Below are positions 52,151 to 61,960 of a DNA stretch of 64,000 bases, piece by piece. Below the pieces are notes generated by a model. The model made no database searches. It was not told where the DNA came from and saw nothing but the letters and a program-made list of their open reading frames with translations. This stretch comes from JACVRW01 sp963808545. GTDB taxonomy: Bacteria; Actinomycetota; Thermoleophilia; Solirubrobacterales; Thermoleophilaceae. The translations under genes and the position numbers were made by a program. How positions within the stretch are numbered: the stretch's first letter is position 1; the number at the start of each line of letters is the position of its first letter. Location of the stretch: NCBI GenBank assembly GCA_963808545.1, contig CAWEGB010000008.1:372001-436000 (forward strand), given 5' to 3'.

Positions 52151-53164
52151 ATGACCGAGAACGGCAGGCACGACGACGCCAGGGAGGCGCTCGAGGCAGC
52201 GCTCTACGAGATCAAGCGCGTGATCATCGGCCAGGACGCGATGCTGGAGCGCGTGATGGTGGCCCTGCTCACGGGCGGCCACGTGCTGCTCGAGGGCGTG
52301 CCCGGGCTGGCCAAGACCCTGACGATCAAGACGCTGGCCTCCGCGGTGGGCGGCAGCTTCCGGCGGATCCAGTTCACCCCTGATCTCGTCCCCTCCGACC
52401 TGGTGGGCACGCGCATCTTCAGGCCCGACAGCGCGACCTTCGACACCGAGCTCGGGCCGGTGTTCGCCAACTTCCTGCTGGCCGACGAGATCAACCGCGC
52501 GCCGGCCAAGGTGCAGTCCGCGCTGCTCGAGGTGATGCAGGAGCAGCAGGTGACGATCGGCGGCGAGACGTATCCGGTGCCGCTTCCCTTCCTCGTGCTG
52601 GCCACCCAGAACCCGATCGAGTCCGAGGGCACCTACCCGCTGCCCGAGGCGCAGGTGGACCGCTTCCTGATGAAGATCCTCGTGGACTACCCCGCGCCCG
52701 GTGACGAGGCGGCGGTGGTGGAGAGCTCGCTCACGCCGGCCACCGTGGTCGGGATGCAGCTCACCGCGGAAGACCTCCTGCGCTTCCGCGTGGCGGTGCG
52801 CGAGGTGTTCGTGGACCGTGAGTCGATCGAGTACGCGGTGGCACTGGCTGACGCCACGCGCCGTCCCGCCCACTACGGGCTGCCCGACGTGGAGGGCCAT
52901 CTCAGCTACGGCGCCAGCCCGCGCGGGCCGATCGGCCTCGTGCAGTCGGCGCGCGCGCTCGCGCTCCTGCGGGGACGCCGGCACGTGCTCACCGGCGACA
53001 TCCGCGATCTCGCGCCCGAGGTGCTGCGTCATCGCCTGGTGCTGAGCTACGAGGGCCTGAGCGACGGCGTGTCGGCCGACTCCTTGCTCGAGCAGGTCCT
53101 CGAGGCGGTTCCCGAGCCCGATCTCGAGCGTCCGGGAGCGCCCGGGGAGCCGCTGGCGGCGTGA
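52151..53164 (+). CDS. MoxR-family AAA+ ATPase
   Basis: 337 residues. Walker A GVPGLAKTLTIK, Walker B LLADEINRAPAKVQSALLEVMQE, sensor ATQNPIESEGTYPLPEAQVDRF. MoxR ATPases are chaperone-like and work with VWA proteins, both of which follow in the operon. The GTGA overlap with the DUF58 gene shows coupling. Confidence 0.95.
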   Translation: MTENGRHDDAREALEAALYEIKRVIIGQDAMLERVMVALLTGGHVLLEGVPGLAKTLTIKTLASAVGGSFRRIQFTPDLVPSDLVGTRIFRPDSATFDTELGPVFANFLLADEINRAPAKVQSALLEVMQEQQVTIGGETYPVPLPFLVLATQNPIESEGTYPLPEAQVDRFLMKILVDYPAPGDEAAVVESSLTPATVVGMQLTAEDLLRFRVAVREVFVDRESIEYAVALADATRRPAHYGLPDVEGHLSYGASPRGPIGLVQSARALALLRGRRHVLTGDIRDLAPEVLRHRLVLSYEGLSDGVSADSLLEQVLEAVPEPDLERPGAPGEPLAA

Positions 53165-54126
53165 AGCTGACGCTGCGTCCAGGGTCGCGCGCGCGAGCGG
53201 GCGAAGCGGTCGCGGGCGCTTCTCCCGCCGGCCTGCGGCTGCCCCCCGGGCGCCAGGGCGGCGGGAGCGTGCCGAGCGTGCTGGTGGAGGCGCTCGACCT
53301 CGCCTTCGTCCGACGGGCGGGGGGCGTGCTCGCGGGAGAGCACCGCGGGACCGGCGTCGGCAGCGGCACCGAGCTGGCCCAGCTGCGGCCCTACCAGCCC
53401 GGCGACGACGTGCGCCAGCTCGATCCGTCCGCCACCGCGCGCACCGGCATACCCCACGTGCGCGAGCACGTGCCGGAGCGGATGCTCACGGTGTGGCTCG
53501 CTGTGGACCTCTCGCCCTCGATGGCCTTCGGGACGGCCGAGCGGCTGAAGAGCGACGTGGCCGAGGGTGTGGTGGACGTGGTGGGCACGCTCGCCGTGCG
53601 CCGCGGCGGCAAGGCGGGGATGATCACCTTCGGGGCGCCGGTCGCTCGGCTTCTGCCGCCGCGCGGGGGGCGCGGCGCCCGGGTGGCCCTTCACCGGGCG
53701 CTGTCCGAGGGAGTGGCGACCGACGGCGCCGGGGGTGAGCCGCTCGCGGCCACGATCATGCGTCTCGGGCGGCTCGCGCGCCTGGCCAGCCTCGTGGTGA
53801 TCGTCTCGGACTTCGGCGACCCGCCCGAGGACTGGGCCCGGCCCCTGGCGGCGCTGTCGGCCCGCCACACCGTGCTCGCGCTCGAGATCCGCGACCCGCG
53901 CGAGGACTCGCTCCCCGACGTGGGCCGCGTGGCCATGATCGATCCGGAGACCGGGCGGCGCGTGGAGGCCGACACTCGCAGCCGGCGCCTGCGCGAGGAG
54001 TTCGCCGCGGCCGCAGCAGCCAAGCGGGCGGAGGTGGCCCGAGCGCTGCGCCGGGCCGGGGCCGACCACGTGATCCTCTCCACCGCCGGCTCCTGGGCAC
54101 GTGAGCTCGGACGGGGGCTGCGATGA
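53161..54126 (+). CDS. DUF58 domain protein of the MoxR operon
   Basis: 321 residues. The DUF58 signature is seen as RGTGVGSGTELAQLRPYQPGDDVRQLD and VREHVPERMLTVWLAVDLSPSM; the latter is a VWA-like strand with DLSPS. There are no membrane helices. GTG start overlapping moxR and ATGA overlap with the next gene. Function in the family is poorly known; it is usually encoded between moxR and VWA genes. Confidence 0.9.
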   Translation: MKLTLRPGSRARAGEAVAGASPAGLRLPPGRQGGGSVPSVLVEALDLAFVRRAGGVLAGEHRGTGVGSGTELAQLRPYQPGDDVRQLDPSATARTGIPHVREHVPERMLTVWLAVDLSPSMAFGTAERLKSDVAEGVVDVVGTLAVRRGGKAGMITFGAPVARLLPPRGGRGARVALHRALSEGVATDGAGGEPLAATIMRLGRLARLASLVVIVSDFGDPPEDWARPLAALSARHTVLALEIRDPREDSLPDVGRVAMIDPETGRRVEADTRSRRLREEFAAAAAAKRAEVARALRRAGADHVILSTAGSWARELGRGLR

Positions 54127-55061
54127 GCTTCGCCTCTCCCGTGTGGCTGGCCGCCCTGGCCCTGGTCCCGCTGCTGCTCGGCCTCTACGTGCTGGGACGG
54201 CGCCGCTCGCGCCGCTACGCCATCCGCTTCCCGGGCGTGGCCACCCTGGCCCCCCTCATCCCGAGCGCCGGGGCCTGGCGCCGGCGCGTGCCCCTGGGCC
54301 TCTTCCTCGCGTCGCTGGCGGTGCTCGCGCTGGCGCTGGCCCGTCCCCACGCGACCGTGGCCGTCCCGAGCGAGCAGGCCACCGTGGTCCTCGTGACCGA
54401 CGTGTCGCGCTCGATGCTCGCCGACGACGTCGACCCGAGCCGCCTCGAGGCGGCGCGCTCCGCGGCCAAGCGCTTCCTCGAAGAGCTCCCCGATCAGGCT
54501 CGCGTGGGCGCAGTGGCGTTCTCGGAGCAGCCGCACACGATCGAGCCGCCCACCGACGACCACGACGACGTCGGGGCGATGATCGACTCGCTCTCGGCGG
54601 ACGGAGGCACGGCCACGGGCGACGCGCTCGCCGCCGCGCTGGATCTCGTGGACGGCCGCGGCGAGGCCCGGACCCCCGCGGCCATCGTGCTCCTCTCCGA
54701 CGGCAAGGCCACCACCGGCCGGGATCCGCTGCCGGTGGCCCGCCAGGCCAAGCGCCTGGGCATCCCGATCAGCACCGTGGCGCTGGGCAGCCGAGGGGCG
54801 GTGATCACCACCCCGAGCGGAGCACTGCTCGCCGTGCCGCCCGATCCCGAGACGATGAAGCGAATCGCCGACATCTCCGGCGGCCGCGACTACCGAGTGG
54901 ACGACGCCGACGACCTGAGTGAGATCTACGAGAGTCTCGGCTCACGCGTGGCGACGAAGAAGGAACGCCGCGAGATCACCTCGGCCTTCGCCGCCGGCGG
55001 CGTGGTGCTGCTGCTGGCCGCGGCGGCGTTGGGCCTCAGGGCTACGGCGCGGCTGCCGTAA
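54123..55061 (+). CDS. VWA-domain membrane protein (BatA-like), second copy
   Basis: 312 residues with the same plan as the gene at 49031: N-terminal helices, MIDAS DVSRSML, GGTATGDAL, LLSDGKATTGRDPLPVARQA, a C-terminal ERREITSAFAAGGVVLLLAAAAL helix. Likely the substrate or adaptor of MoxR at the membrane. Last gene of the operon, 25 bases before the tRNA-Asn. Confidence 0.9.
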   Translation: MSFASPVWLAALALVPLLLGLYVLGRRRSRRYAIRFPGVATLAPLIPSAGAWRRRVPLGLFLASLAVLALALARPHATVAVPSEQATVVLVTDVSRSMLADDVDPSRLEAARSAAKRFLEELPDQARVGAVAFSEQPHTIEPPTDDHDDVGAMIDSLSADGGTATGDALAAALDLVDGRGEARTPAAIVLLSDGKATTGRDPLPVARQAKRLGIPISTVALGSRGAVITTPSGALLAVPPDPETMKRIADISGGRDYRVDDADDLSEIYESLGSRVATKKERREITSAFAAGGVVLLLAAAALGLRATARLP

Positions 55062-55070
55062 ATCGGCGGC

Positions 55071-55076
55071 TATCAT
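55071..55076 (+). promoter_or_regulatory. Putative -10 box for tRNA-Asn (TATCAT)
   Basis: TATCAT, 10 nt before the mature tRNA 5' end, a close match to the -10 consensus. No convincing -35 is seen. Confidence 0.45.
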
Positions 55077-55086
55077 CGCTCGACGA

Positions 55087-55159
<73 letters not shown>

Positions 55160-55176
55160 CTGGGAGGACTCGCGGT

Positions 55177-56184
55177 TCAGGCCTCGTCGGTGGTGCCCGC
55201 CAGCCGGTCCGCTCCGCCCGAGCTCTTGAGCATCGCCAGCGTCTTCGACTCGATCTGGCGAACGCGCTCACGGGTGACCCCAACCTCGTGGCCGATGTCC
55301 TCGAGCGTCATCGGTCCCTTGTCGCCCAGGCCGTAGCGGAGCTCGATCACCTTGCGCTCGCGCCAGCCCAGCGAGTCGAGCACCTTCAGCAGGTCCTTGT
55401 CGCGGATGCGGTTGGCCACGATCTCCAGCGGGCGGTCGGTGGCGGAGTCCTCGATGAAGTCGCCGAGCGACGCGCCGTCGCCCTCCTCGCCGCCGACGGG
55501 AGCCTCCAGCGACACCGGCTCCTGTCCCAGCTTGAGAATCTCCTCGACCTTCTTGGCCGGCATCTCCACCAGCTCGCCGATCTCCTCCGCGCTGGGCTCG
55601 CGATTGTTCTTCTGGAGCAGCGACCGCTTGGCGCGAGCGACCCGGTTCATCCGCTCGACCATGTGCACCGGGATGCGGATGGTGCGCGACTGGTCCGCGA
55701 GAGCTCTCGTGATCGCCTGCCGGATCCACCAGGTGGCGTAGGTGGAGAACTTGAAGCCGCGCCGCCAGTCGAACTTCTCGACCGCGCGGATCAGGCCCAT
55801 GTTGCCCTCCTGGATCAGATCCAGCAGCGTGAGACCCCGGCCGGTGTAGCGCTTGGCGATGGAGACGACGAGGCGCAGGTTGGCCTCGATCAGCGCATTC
55901 TTGGCCGACATGTCGTTCTGCTCGATGCGCTTGGCCAGGCGCACCTCGTCCTCGCGGGTCAGCAGCGGAACGCGCCCGATCGAGCGCAGGTAGAGCCGCA
56001 CGGCGTCCTCGGCGCCCTGCTCGGGCGGCGCCACGGTGAGCCCGGCAGTGATCACCCCACCCTCGTGGAAGAGGTCGGTGGCTTCGGGCTCCTCTTGCTC
56101 CGCGTCGCTTCCGTCCGCACCGCCGGCGGCGGTGGGCTCCTCACTGGAATCGGAGGAGCCGTTCAAGGGGAAGCGGTCATCCAT
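55177..56184 (-). CDS. sigA: Primary-type RNA polymerase sigma factor
   Basis: 335 residues. An acidic, low-complexity N-terminus (about 60 residues) is much shorter than in many SigA proteins. Region 1.2 DAVRLYLRSIGRVPLLTREDE, region 2 LRLVVSIAKRYTGRGLTLLDLIQEG and FSTYATWWIRQAI, region 3, and region 4 LGLGDKG-like RYGLGDKGPMTLEDIGHEVGVTRERVRQIE follow. The link to dnaG and dgt on one strand is the conserved actinobacterial order and supports a housekeeping role. The 72-bp gap to dnaG shows nothing. Confidence 0.93.
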   Translation of the reverse strand: MDDRFPLNGSSDSSEEPTAAGGADGSDAEQEEPEATDLFHEGGVITAGLTVAPPEQGAEDAVRLYLRSIGRVPLLTREDEVRLAKRIEQNDMSAKNALIEANLRLVVSIAKRYTGRGLTLLDLIQEGNMGLIRAVEKFDWRRGFKFSTYATWWIRQAITRALADQSRTIRIPVHMVERMNRVARAKRSLLQKNNREPSAEEIGELVEMPAKKVEEILKLGQEPVSLEAPVGGEEGDGASLGDFIEDSATDRPLEIVANRIRDKDLLKVLDSLGWRERKVIELRYGLGDKGPMTLEDIGHEVGVTRERVRQIESKTLAMLKSSGGADRLAGTTDEA

Positions 56185-56256
56185 GGAAGGGCTTGTTCAA
56201 CGGTGTGCACCAAGGGGGTTGTACACGCCCGCCAAGACGGTGAAAGGCTACCCGGT

Positions 56257-58026
56257 TCATGCGGTCTGACCCATCACTTGGTCCATTTCGTGCCTCACCT
56301 GCTGGCGCGCACCGGCCAGAGCCGTGCGCCGCGACAGGTCGGTCTCGTGCGCCGCTAGCCTCAGCTCGCGCTCGATTCGGCGCAGTTCGAGCTGCAGGAA
56401 GCTCATGCGGAGCGCCGGTTCGGTGGCCTCGCCCTGCTCCTGCGCCGCCATCGCGACTCCGGTCACCAGGGCGGCGGTGGCCGGGTCGTCCTCGGGCAGT
56501 CCGCTCAGCGGGTCACCGAAGTGCGTGACGAGGTGGGTGCGCGCGTCGCGCACCGAGGGCGACGAGAGATGCTCGTCCGAGAGCCGCTCCAGGTAGTCGC
56601 GGCCCAGGGAGCCGCTGGCCACGCACATCGCGAGGAAGGCGCGTTCCGCCGCGAACGAAGGCTCGGCGGGCACGGCCGGCTCCGGCTCCTGCTCGCGCCC
56701 GGCGAACGGGCGGCCGGGATCCGTGGAGGTCCGGCGGGCGGGCGCGGCGGCCACGTAGTCCGCGGGCACGTCGAGCCGGTCCGCAACCTCGCGGACGAGC
56801 GCATCTCTGGTTGCTGTGCGTTCCGGAACGGCAGTGATAAGCGTCCGCGCCTCCTGTAGGGCCTTGTCGCGCCCCGAGGGCGTATCCAAGTCAGCATCGG
56901 CAAGAACGCGCCGCACCTGAAACTCGATCATGCCGAGCGCCTGCTCCATCCGCTCCAGAAAGGCCTCCGGCCCTCCGGCGGTCACGAGCTCCGCCGGGTC
57001 GGTGCCCTCGGGCATCTCCACGACCCGCAGCTCGAGCTTGCGCTCCTCGGCGAGGCGGGCCGCGCGCAGCATGGCCTCCTGGCCCGAGCGGTCGGCGTCG
57101 AGCGCCAGGATCAGCCGCGGAGCGACCCGGCCCACCTCGGCCAGCTGCTCCTGGGTGAGCGCGGTGCCCATGATCGCGGCCGTTCCGCGGATACCCGCCT
57201 GATGTAGCGCCAGCACATCGGTGTAACCCTCCACCAGGACCATCCGACCGCTCTTGGCCGCCTCGGCCCGCGCCAGATCGAGCCCGAACAGCTGGCGGCC
57301 CTTGTGGTAGATCTCGTTCTCGCTGGTGTTGAGGTACTTCGGCCCGCGCCCCTCCCCCATCTGCCGCGCCCCGAAGCCGAGCACCCGCCCCCGGCCGTCG
57401 GCTAGCGGGAACATGATGCGCCCGCGAAAGCGGTCGAAGATCTGACCGTTGCGGCCGCGCTGGGCCAGTCCGGCGGCCATCAGCTCCTCCTCGGAGAAGC
57501 CACCCTGGCGGGCGCCCAGCAGCATGCGGTCCCAGGCGCTGGGCGCGTAGCCCACCCGAAACTCCTTCAACGTCTCCTCGGACAGGCCGCGCGAGCCGAG
57601 ATAGTCCCGTGCGCGCGCCGCCTCGCTCGACTCCCACAGGTAGGCGGCGTAGAAGCGCGCGGCGCGATCGAGCAGGGCGAGGAGGCGCTCGCGCCGGCGC
57701 CGGCGTGCCTCGGCCTGCGGATCCTCGTTCTCGAGCTCGAGCTCCACCCCGTAGCGCTCCGCCAGGAACTCGACCGACTCGCGGAAGTCGAGGCCCTCGG
57801 TCTGCTCCACGAAGCCGATGGCGTCGCCCTTGGCGTGGCAGCCGAAGCAGTAGAAGAGCTTGTCCGCGACGTTCACCGAGAACGACGGCGTCCGCTCGTC
57901 GTGGAAGGGGCACAGCCCGGTGAGGCGCGAGCCCACGCGACGCAGGTCGGTCTTCGTGCCGACCAGATCCTCCATGTCGATGGCGTCGCGCAGGCCGTCG
58001 ATCGAGTCGCGCGTGTAGAGGGCCAT
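56257..58026 (-). CDS. dnaG: DNA primase
   Basis: 589 residues. Makes RNA primers at the replication fork. CHC2 zinc domain LCPFHDERTPSFSV ... FYCFGCHAKGD, TOPRIM core VEGYTDVLALHQAG and ALDADRSGQEAM, and a C-terminal helicase-binding helical domain. Start fixed by ATG sharing one base with the dgt stop. Confidence 0.96.
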   Translation of the reverse strand: MALYTRDSIDGLRDAIDMEDLVGTKTDLRRVGSRLTGLCPFHDERTPSFSVNVADKLFYCFGCHAKGDAIGFVEQTEGLDFRESVEFLAERYGVELELENEDPQAEARRRRRERLLALLDRAARFYAAYLWESSEAARARDYLGSRGLSEETLKEFRVGYAPSAWDRMLLGARQGGFSEEELMAAGLAQRGRNGQIFDRFRGRIMFPLADGRGRVLGFGARQMGEGRGPKYLNTSENEIYHKGRQLFGLDLARAEAAKSGRMVLVEGYTDVLALHQAGIRGTAAIMGTALTQEQLAEVGRVAPRLILALDADRSGQEAMLRAARLAEERKLELRVVEMPEGTDPAELVTAGGPEAFLERMEQALGMIEFQVRRVLADADLDTPSGRDKALQEARTLITAVPERTATRDALVREVADRLDVPADYVAAAPARRTSTDPGRPFAGREQEPEPAVPAEPSFAAERAFLAMCVASGSLGRDYLERLSDEHLSSPSVRDARTHLVTHFGDPLSGLPEDDPATAALVTGVAMAAQEQGEATEPALRMSFLQLELRRIERELRLAAHETDLSRRTALAGARQQVRHEMDQVMGQTA

Positions 58027-59021
58027 CAGAAGCCCTGAGGCAACGACAGGTCGGAGAACGCGCGGATGGCGAAGCGATCGGTCATCCCGGCAAGCCAGTC
58101 GATCACGCGCTCTTGATCTGACGCGCCTTCGACCACGGGAGGTGGCGGCTGCTCGGCGTAGTGGTCGAACAGGGTCCGCAGCATGCGCTCGATCCGCGGC
58201 GTCTGACGCTGGGCGTCGGCGGCGAGATAGACGTTGTCGAACATGAACGAGCGCAGGCGGAGCATGGCACCGCCCACCTCCTCGCTCTGCACGATGTCCC
58301 CCGCCGCCTCGGAGCGGTCGAGCAGGTCGACCACCAGGGTCTCGATCCGCTCCGAGCCGGTGGAGCCGAGCAGAGCCACCTCCGCCGCCGGCAGGTCGTC
58401 GAAGCGCAGCACTCCGGCCCGGATCGCGTCGTCGATGTCGTGATTGATGTAGGCGATCCGGTCGACCACCTTGACGATCCGGCCCTCGAGCGTCTGCGGG
58501 CGTTCGGGCCCCGTGTGGTGGCGGATGCCGTCCCGCACCTGGGCCGTGAGGTTGAGCGCCTCGATCTTCTCGACCACACGCAGTGAATGCTCGTTGTGGC
58601 GAAAGCCGCTCCCCCAGCGCTCGCGGGCGCAGTCGTCGAGAACGGCCTCGCCGATGTGGCCGAACGGCGGATGCCCGAGGTCGTGGCCCAGCGAGATCGC
58701 CTCGGTCAGGTCCTCGTTGAGCCCAAGAGCCCGGGCGACGTTGCGGGCGATGCCCGACGCCTCGAGCGTGTGGGTCAGCCGGGTGCGGTAATGGTCTCCC
58801 TCGGGGGCGATGAAGACCTGGGTCTTTCGCTTGAGGCGCCGGAAGGCCCGGGTGTGCACGATCCGGTCGCGATCGCGCTGGAACGGAGTGCGGTGGTCGG
58901 AGTCGGGCTCCTCGATCTCGCGCACGGCCGGATACGAGCGAGTGGCCAGCGGGGACAGCGACTCGCGCTCGAGCCGCTCGATCCGCTCGGCGAAGGAACT
59001 CCGGGCGAGCTGCGAGGGCAT
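58026..59021 (-). CDS. dgt: Deoxyguanosinetriphosphate triphosphohydrolase-like protein
   Basis: 331 residues. HD-domain enzyme that removes triphosphate from dNTPs. RTPFQRDRDRIVHTRAFRRLK, then HTLEASGIARNVARALGL and the HD pair in GHDLGHPPFGH, NEHSLRVVEK. Length fits the actinobacterial short type. Start of the dgt-dnaG-sigA run. Confidence 0.93.
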   Translation of the reverse strand: MPSQLARSSFAERIERLERESLSPLATRSYPAVREIEEPDSDHRTPFQRDRDRIVHTRAFRRLKRKTQVFIAPEGDHYRTRLTHTLEASGIARNVARALGLNEDLTEAISLGHDLGHPPFGHIGEAVLDDCARERWGSGFRHNEHSLRVVEKIEALNLTAQVRDGIRHHTGPERPQTLEGRIVKVVDRIAYINHDIDDAIRAGVLRFDDLPAAEVALLGSTGSERIETLVVDLLDRSEAAGDIVQSEEVGGAMLRLRSFMFDNVYLAADAQRQTPRIERMLRTLFDHYAEQPPPPVVEGASDQERVIDWLAGMTDRFAIRAFSDLSLPQGF

Positions 59022-59274
59022 GCCCGCCCGATTCTGTCAGTTGGCCTGGTCTCTCTCCGCGAGCGAGCGAAAGCCCGCCGCCCTGATGTAGATCTCGTAG
59101 AGCAGGAAGCCGCGCGCGAAGCGCGGGCCGCAGCGGGCATCGAGCGTCCGGTAGGCCACCTCATCAGGCGATCGCAAGCGGACGCGAGGGCGACACCGAG
59201 GCCGCCCTGAGGGCGCTGTTCATCGCCTACGCGATGGACGACGACGAGCTGGCCCGCTGGGAGGAGCGGCTGGG
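59022..59274. other. Gap with possible coding remnants
   Basis: The longest gene-free stretch (253 bases). On the plus strand, from about 59176 to 59278, a frame reads EGDTEAALRALFIAYAMDDDELARWEERLG and stops, but no start codon precedes it. On the minus strand, from a GTG near 59163 to a stop at 59038-59040, a frame reads VAYRTLDARCGPRFARGFLL and EIYIRAAGFRSLAERDQAN. Either may be a decayed or very small gene; neither is convincing alone. Confidence 0.3.
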
Positions 59275-61929
59275 CTAGTCGGCTTCCGCGCCGGCGACCG
59301 CGGCCTGGGCGGCGGCTACGCGGGCGACGGGGACGCGGTAGGGGGAGCAGCTGACGTAGTCGAGGCCGGCCATCTGGAAGAAGGCGATCGAGTCGGGGTC
59401 GCCTCCGTGCTCGCCGCAGATGCCGAGCTTGAGGTCGGGCTTGGCCTCACGCCCGACCCAGGCGGCCAGGCGCACCAGCCAGCCCACACCCGGCCTGTCG
59501 ATCGTTTCGAAGGGGTTGCGGTCCACAAGCTTGAGCTTGAGGTAGCGGGCCAGCATCTCGCCCACGTCGTCGCGCGAGAAGCCCAGCGCGGTCTGGGTCA
59601 GATCGTTGGTGCCAAACGAGAAGAAGTCGGCCTGCTGGGCGATGCGGTCGGCCACGAAGCACGCCCTGGGCAGCTCGATCATGGTTCCGATCGAGAGCTC
59701 CAGCCCCGTCGCGTCCTCGTCCTCCACCACCTGCTCGAGCAGCCCGCGCATGCGCTCGAGCTCCTGCTCGTAGGCCACCAGCGGCACCATCACCTCGAGC
59801 AGCGGCGACTCCCCGCTCCTCTCGCGCACCGACAGCGCGGCGCGCACGATCGCGCGCATCTGCATTCGGTACACGTCGGGCTGCAGCACACCCAGGCGCA
59901 CGCCGCGCGTGCCGAGCATCGGGTTGGTCTCCATCAGCTGATGCACCCGCTCGAGCGTGTGCTCCAGCGCCTCGAGGTCGTCGTCCTCCTCGATCCGGGC
60001 GCGCTCGACCTTCTGGGCCAGCTGCTCGGCGTCGGGGATGAACTCGTGCAGCGGCGGGTCGAGCAACCGGATCGTCACCGGGAGCCCCGCCATGGCCTCG
60101 AGCAGCCCCTCGAAATGGCTGCGCTGGAGCTCGAGTAGATCCTCGATCGCCCGCTCACGCTTCTCGTCGGACTCGGCCAGGATCATGGTCTGCATCGTCT
60201 GCTGGTGGTCGGTGCCGAGGAAGATGTGCTCCGAGCGGCACAGGCCGATGCCCTCGGCCCCGAACTCGCGGGCCTTTCGGGCGTCCTCGGGCGTGTCGGC
60301 GTTGGCCCGCACCCCGAGCTCGCGCAGCTCGTCGGCCCAGCCCAGCACGGTCTCGAACTCGTCCGAGACCTCGGGGTCCTCGAGCTCCACCTCGTCGGCG
60401 GTGACCACGCCGCTCGACCCGTCGATGGCGATCACGTCGCCCTCTGACAGCTTCGTGCCGTTGGCGCTGATCGTCTTGGCCTCGAGGTTGATCTTCAGCT
60501 CCGCCGCGCCGGCCACGCACGGCTTGCCCATCCCGCGGGCCACCAGCGCCGCGTGGCTGGCCTTGCCGCCCCTGCTGGTGAGAATGCCTTGCGCCGCGTG
60601 AAAGCCGCCGACGTCGCCGGCATCGGTGTGCGGACGCACCAGGATCACGTCACGATCGTCGGCCGCGGCCTCGACCGCCTCGGCCGCGGTGAACACGATC
60701 TCGCCCTTCGCCGCGCCCGGCGAGGCTGCGATGCCCTCGGTCAGCGTCTCGAAGTCGGCGTCCTTGGCGAACCCGGGGTGCAGCAGCGCGTCGAGCCGCT
60801 CGGGCTCGATCGTCTGGATCGCCTCCGCCGGCTCGAGCAGCCCCTCCTCCACCGCGTCCACCGCGAACCTCACCGCCGCCTGAGCGGGGCGCTTGGCGCT
60901 GCGCGTCTGCAGCATGTAGAGGCGGCCCTCCTCCACCGTGAACTCGGTGTCCTGCATGTCCCGGTAGTGGCTCTCCAGAGTGCGCAGGATCTCCATCAGC
61001 TCGCCGTGCGCGTCGGGCATCAGCTCGGCCATCTCCGAAATGTCACGCGGGGTGCGCACCCCCGACACCACGTCCTCGCCCTGAGCGTTGGGCAGAAAGT
61101 CCCCCGACGGCTCCGGCGCGCCGGTCATCTCGTCCCGCGAGAACGCCACCCCGCTGCCCGACTCGTCGCCGCGGTTGCCGAACACCATCTGCTGCACGTT
61201 CACCGCCGTGCCCCACTCGTCCGGAATCCGGTTGATCTGGCGGTACTCCACCGCCCGCTCGCCCGTCCACGAGTCGAACACGGCCGCGATCGCCTGCTCG
61301 AGCTGCTCGCGCGGCTGCTGCGGAAATTCGTCGCCCGTCTCCTCCTCGAACACACCCTTGAATGCCGCCGTCAGCTCCTTCAGGTCATCCACCGACAGCT
61401 CGGTGTCCTCGGACACCCCCGCCTGCTCCTTGCGCTCCTCGATCAGCTTCTCGAAGCGCTCCCCCTCGATCCCGCGGCACACGTTGCCGAACATCTGCAC
61501 GAAGCGGCGGTAGGAATCCCAGGCAAAGCGCTCGTTCTCGGTCGACCCGGCCAGGCCCTCGACCGACTCGTCGTTCAACCCCAGGTTGAGCACCGTGTCG
61601 AGCATCCCCGGCATCGACTCCCGCGCCCCCGACCGCACGGACACCAACAACGGATCCGACGCATCCCCCAGCTTCTTCTCGGCCTGCTCCTCCAGCCGCC
61701 CGAGCGCCTCGGCCACCTGGTCCTCGAGCCCGTCCGGGAACTCGTTCCCCGCCTTCATGTAGGCCACACAGGCATCGGTGGTGATCGTGAACCCCGCCGG
61801 CACCCGCTCCGCCCCCAGCACCCGCGTCATCTCCGCCACGTTCGCGCCCTTGCCCCCCAGCAGCTCGCGCATCTCGCGCGACCCCTCGGCAAAGTCGTAG
61901 ACGAGCTTCGTGGCCTCGGCGGTCTCCAC
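59275..61929 (-). CDS. ppdK: Pyruvate, phosphate dikinase
   Basis: 884 residues. Interconverts pyruvate, ATP and phosphate with phosphoenolpyruvate, AMP and pyrophosphate. N-terminal ATP-binding domain (LLGGKGANVAEMTRV, VPAGFTITTDACVAYM), the phosphohistidine in SRGGKASHAALVARG near residue 456, and the C-terminal PEP barrel (GICGEHGGDPDSI, SPYRVPVARVAAAQA). GTG start. It lies 31 bases after recO on the same strand. It suggests PEP formation from pyruvate or flexible glycolysis. Confidence 0.96.
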   Translation of the reverse strand: METAEATKLVYDFAEGSREMRELLGGKGANVAEMTRVLGAERVPAGFTITTDACVAYMKAGNEFPDGLEDQVAEALGRLEEQAEKKLGDASDPLLVSVRSGARESMPGMLDTVLNLGLNDESVEGLAGSTENERFAWDSYRRFVQMFGNVCRGIEGERFEKLIEERKEQAGVSEDTELSVDDLKELTAAFKGVFEEETGDEFPQQPREQLEQAIAAVFDSWTGERAVEYRQINRIPDEWGTAVNVQQMVFGNRGDESGSGVAFSRDEMTGAPEPSGDFLPNAQGEDVVSGVRTPRDISEMAELMPDAHGELMEILRTLESHYRDMQDTEFTVEEGRLYMLQTRSAKRPAQAAVRFAVDAVEEGLLEPAEAIQTIEPERLDALLHPGFAKDADFETLTEGIAASPGAAKGEIVFTAAEAVEAAADDRDVILVRPHTDAGDVGGFHAAQGILTSRGGKASHAALVARGMGKPCVAGAAELKINLEAKTISANGTKLSEGDVIAIDGSSGVVTADEVELEDPEVSDEFETVLGWADELRELGVRANADTPEDARKAREFGAEGIGLCRSEHIFLGTDHQQTMQTMILAESDEKRERAIEDLLELQRSHFEGLLEAMAGLPVTIRLLDPPLHEFIPDAEQLAQKVERARIEEDDDLEALEHTLERVHQLMETNPMLGTRGVRLGVLQPDVYRMQMRAIVRAALSVRERSGESPLLEVMVPLVAYEQELERMRGLLEQVVEDEDATGLELSIGTMIELPRACFVADRIAQQADFFSFGTNDLTQTALGFSRDDVGEMLARYLKLKLVDRNPFETIDRPGVGWLVRLAAWVGREAKPDLKLGICGEHGGDPDSIAFFQMAGLDYVSCSPYRVPVARVAAAQAAVAGAEAD

Positions 61930-61960
61930 TTCGGGGACTGTATTCCCTGGAGCGACCCCG

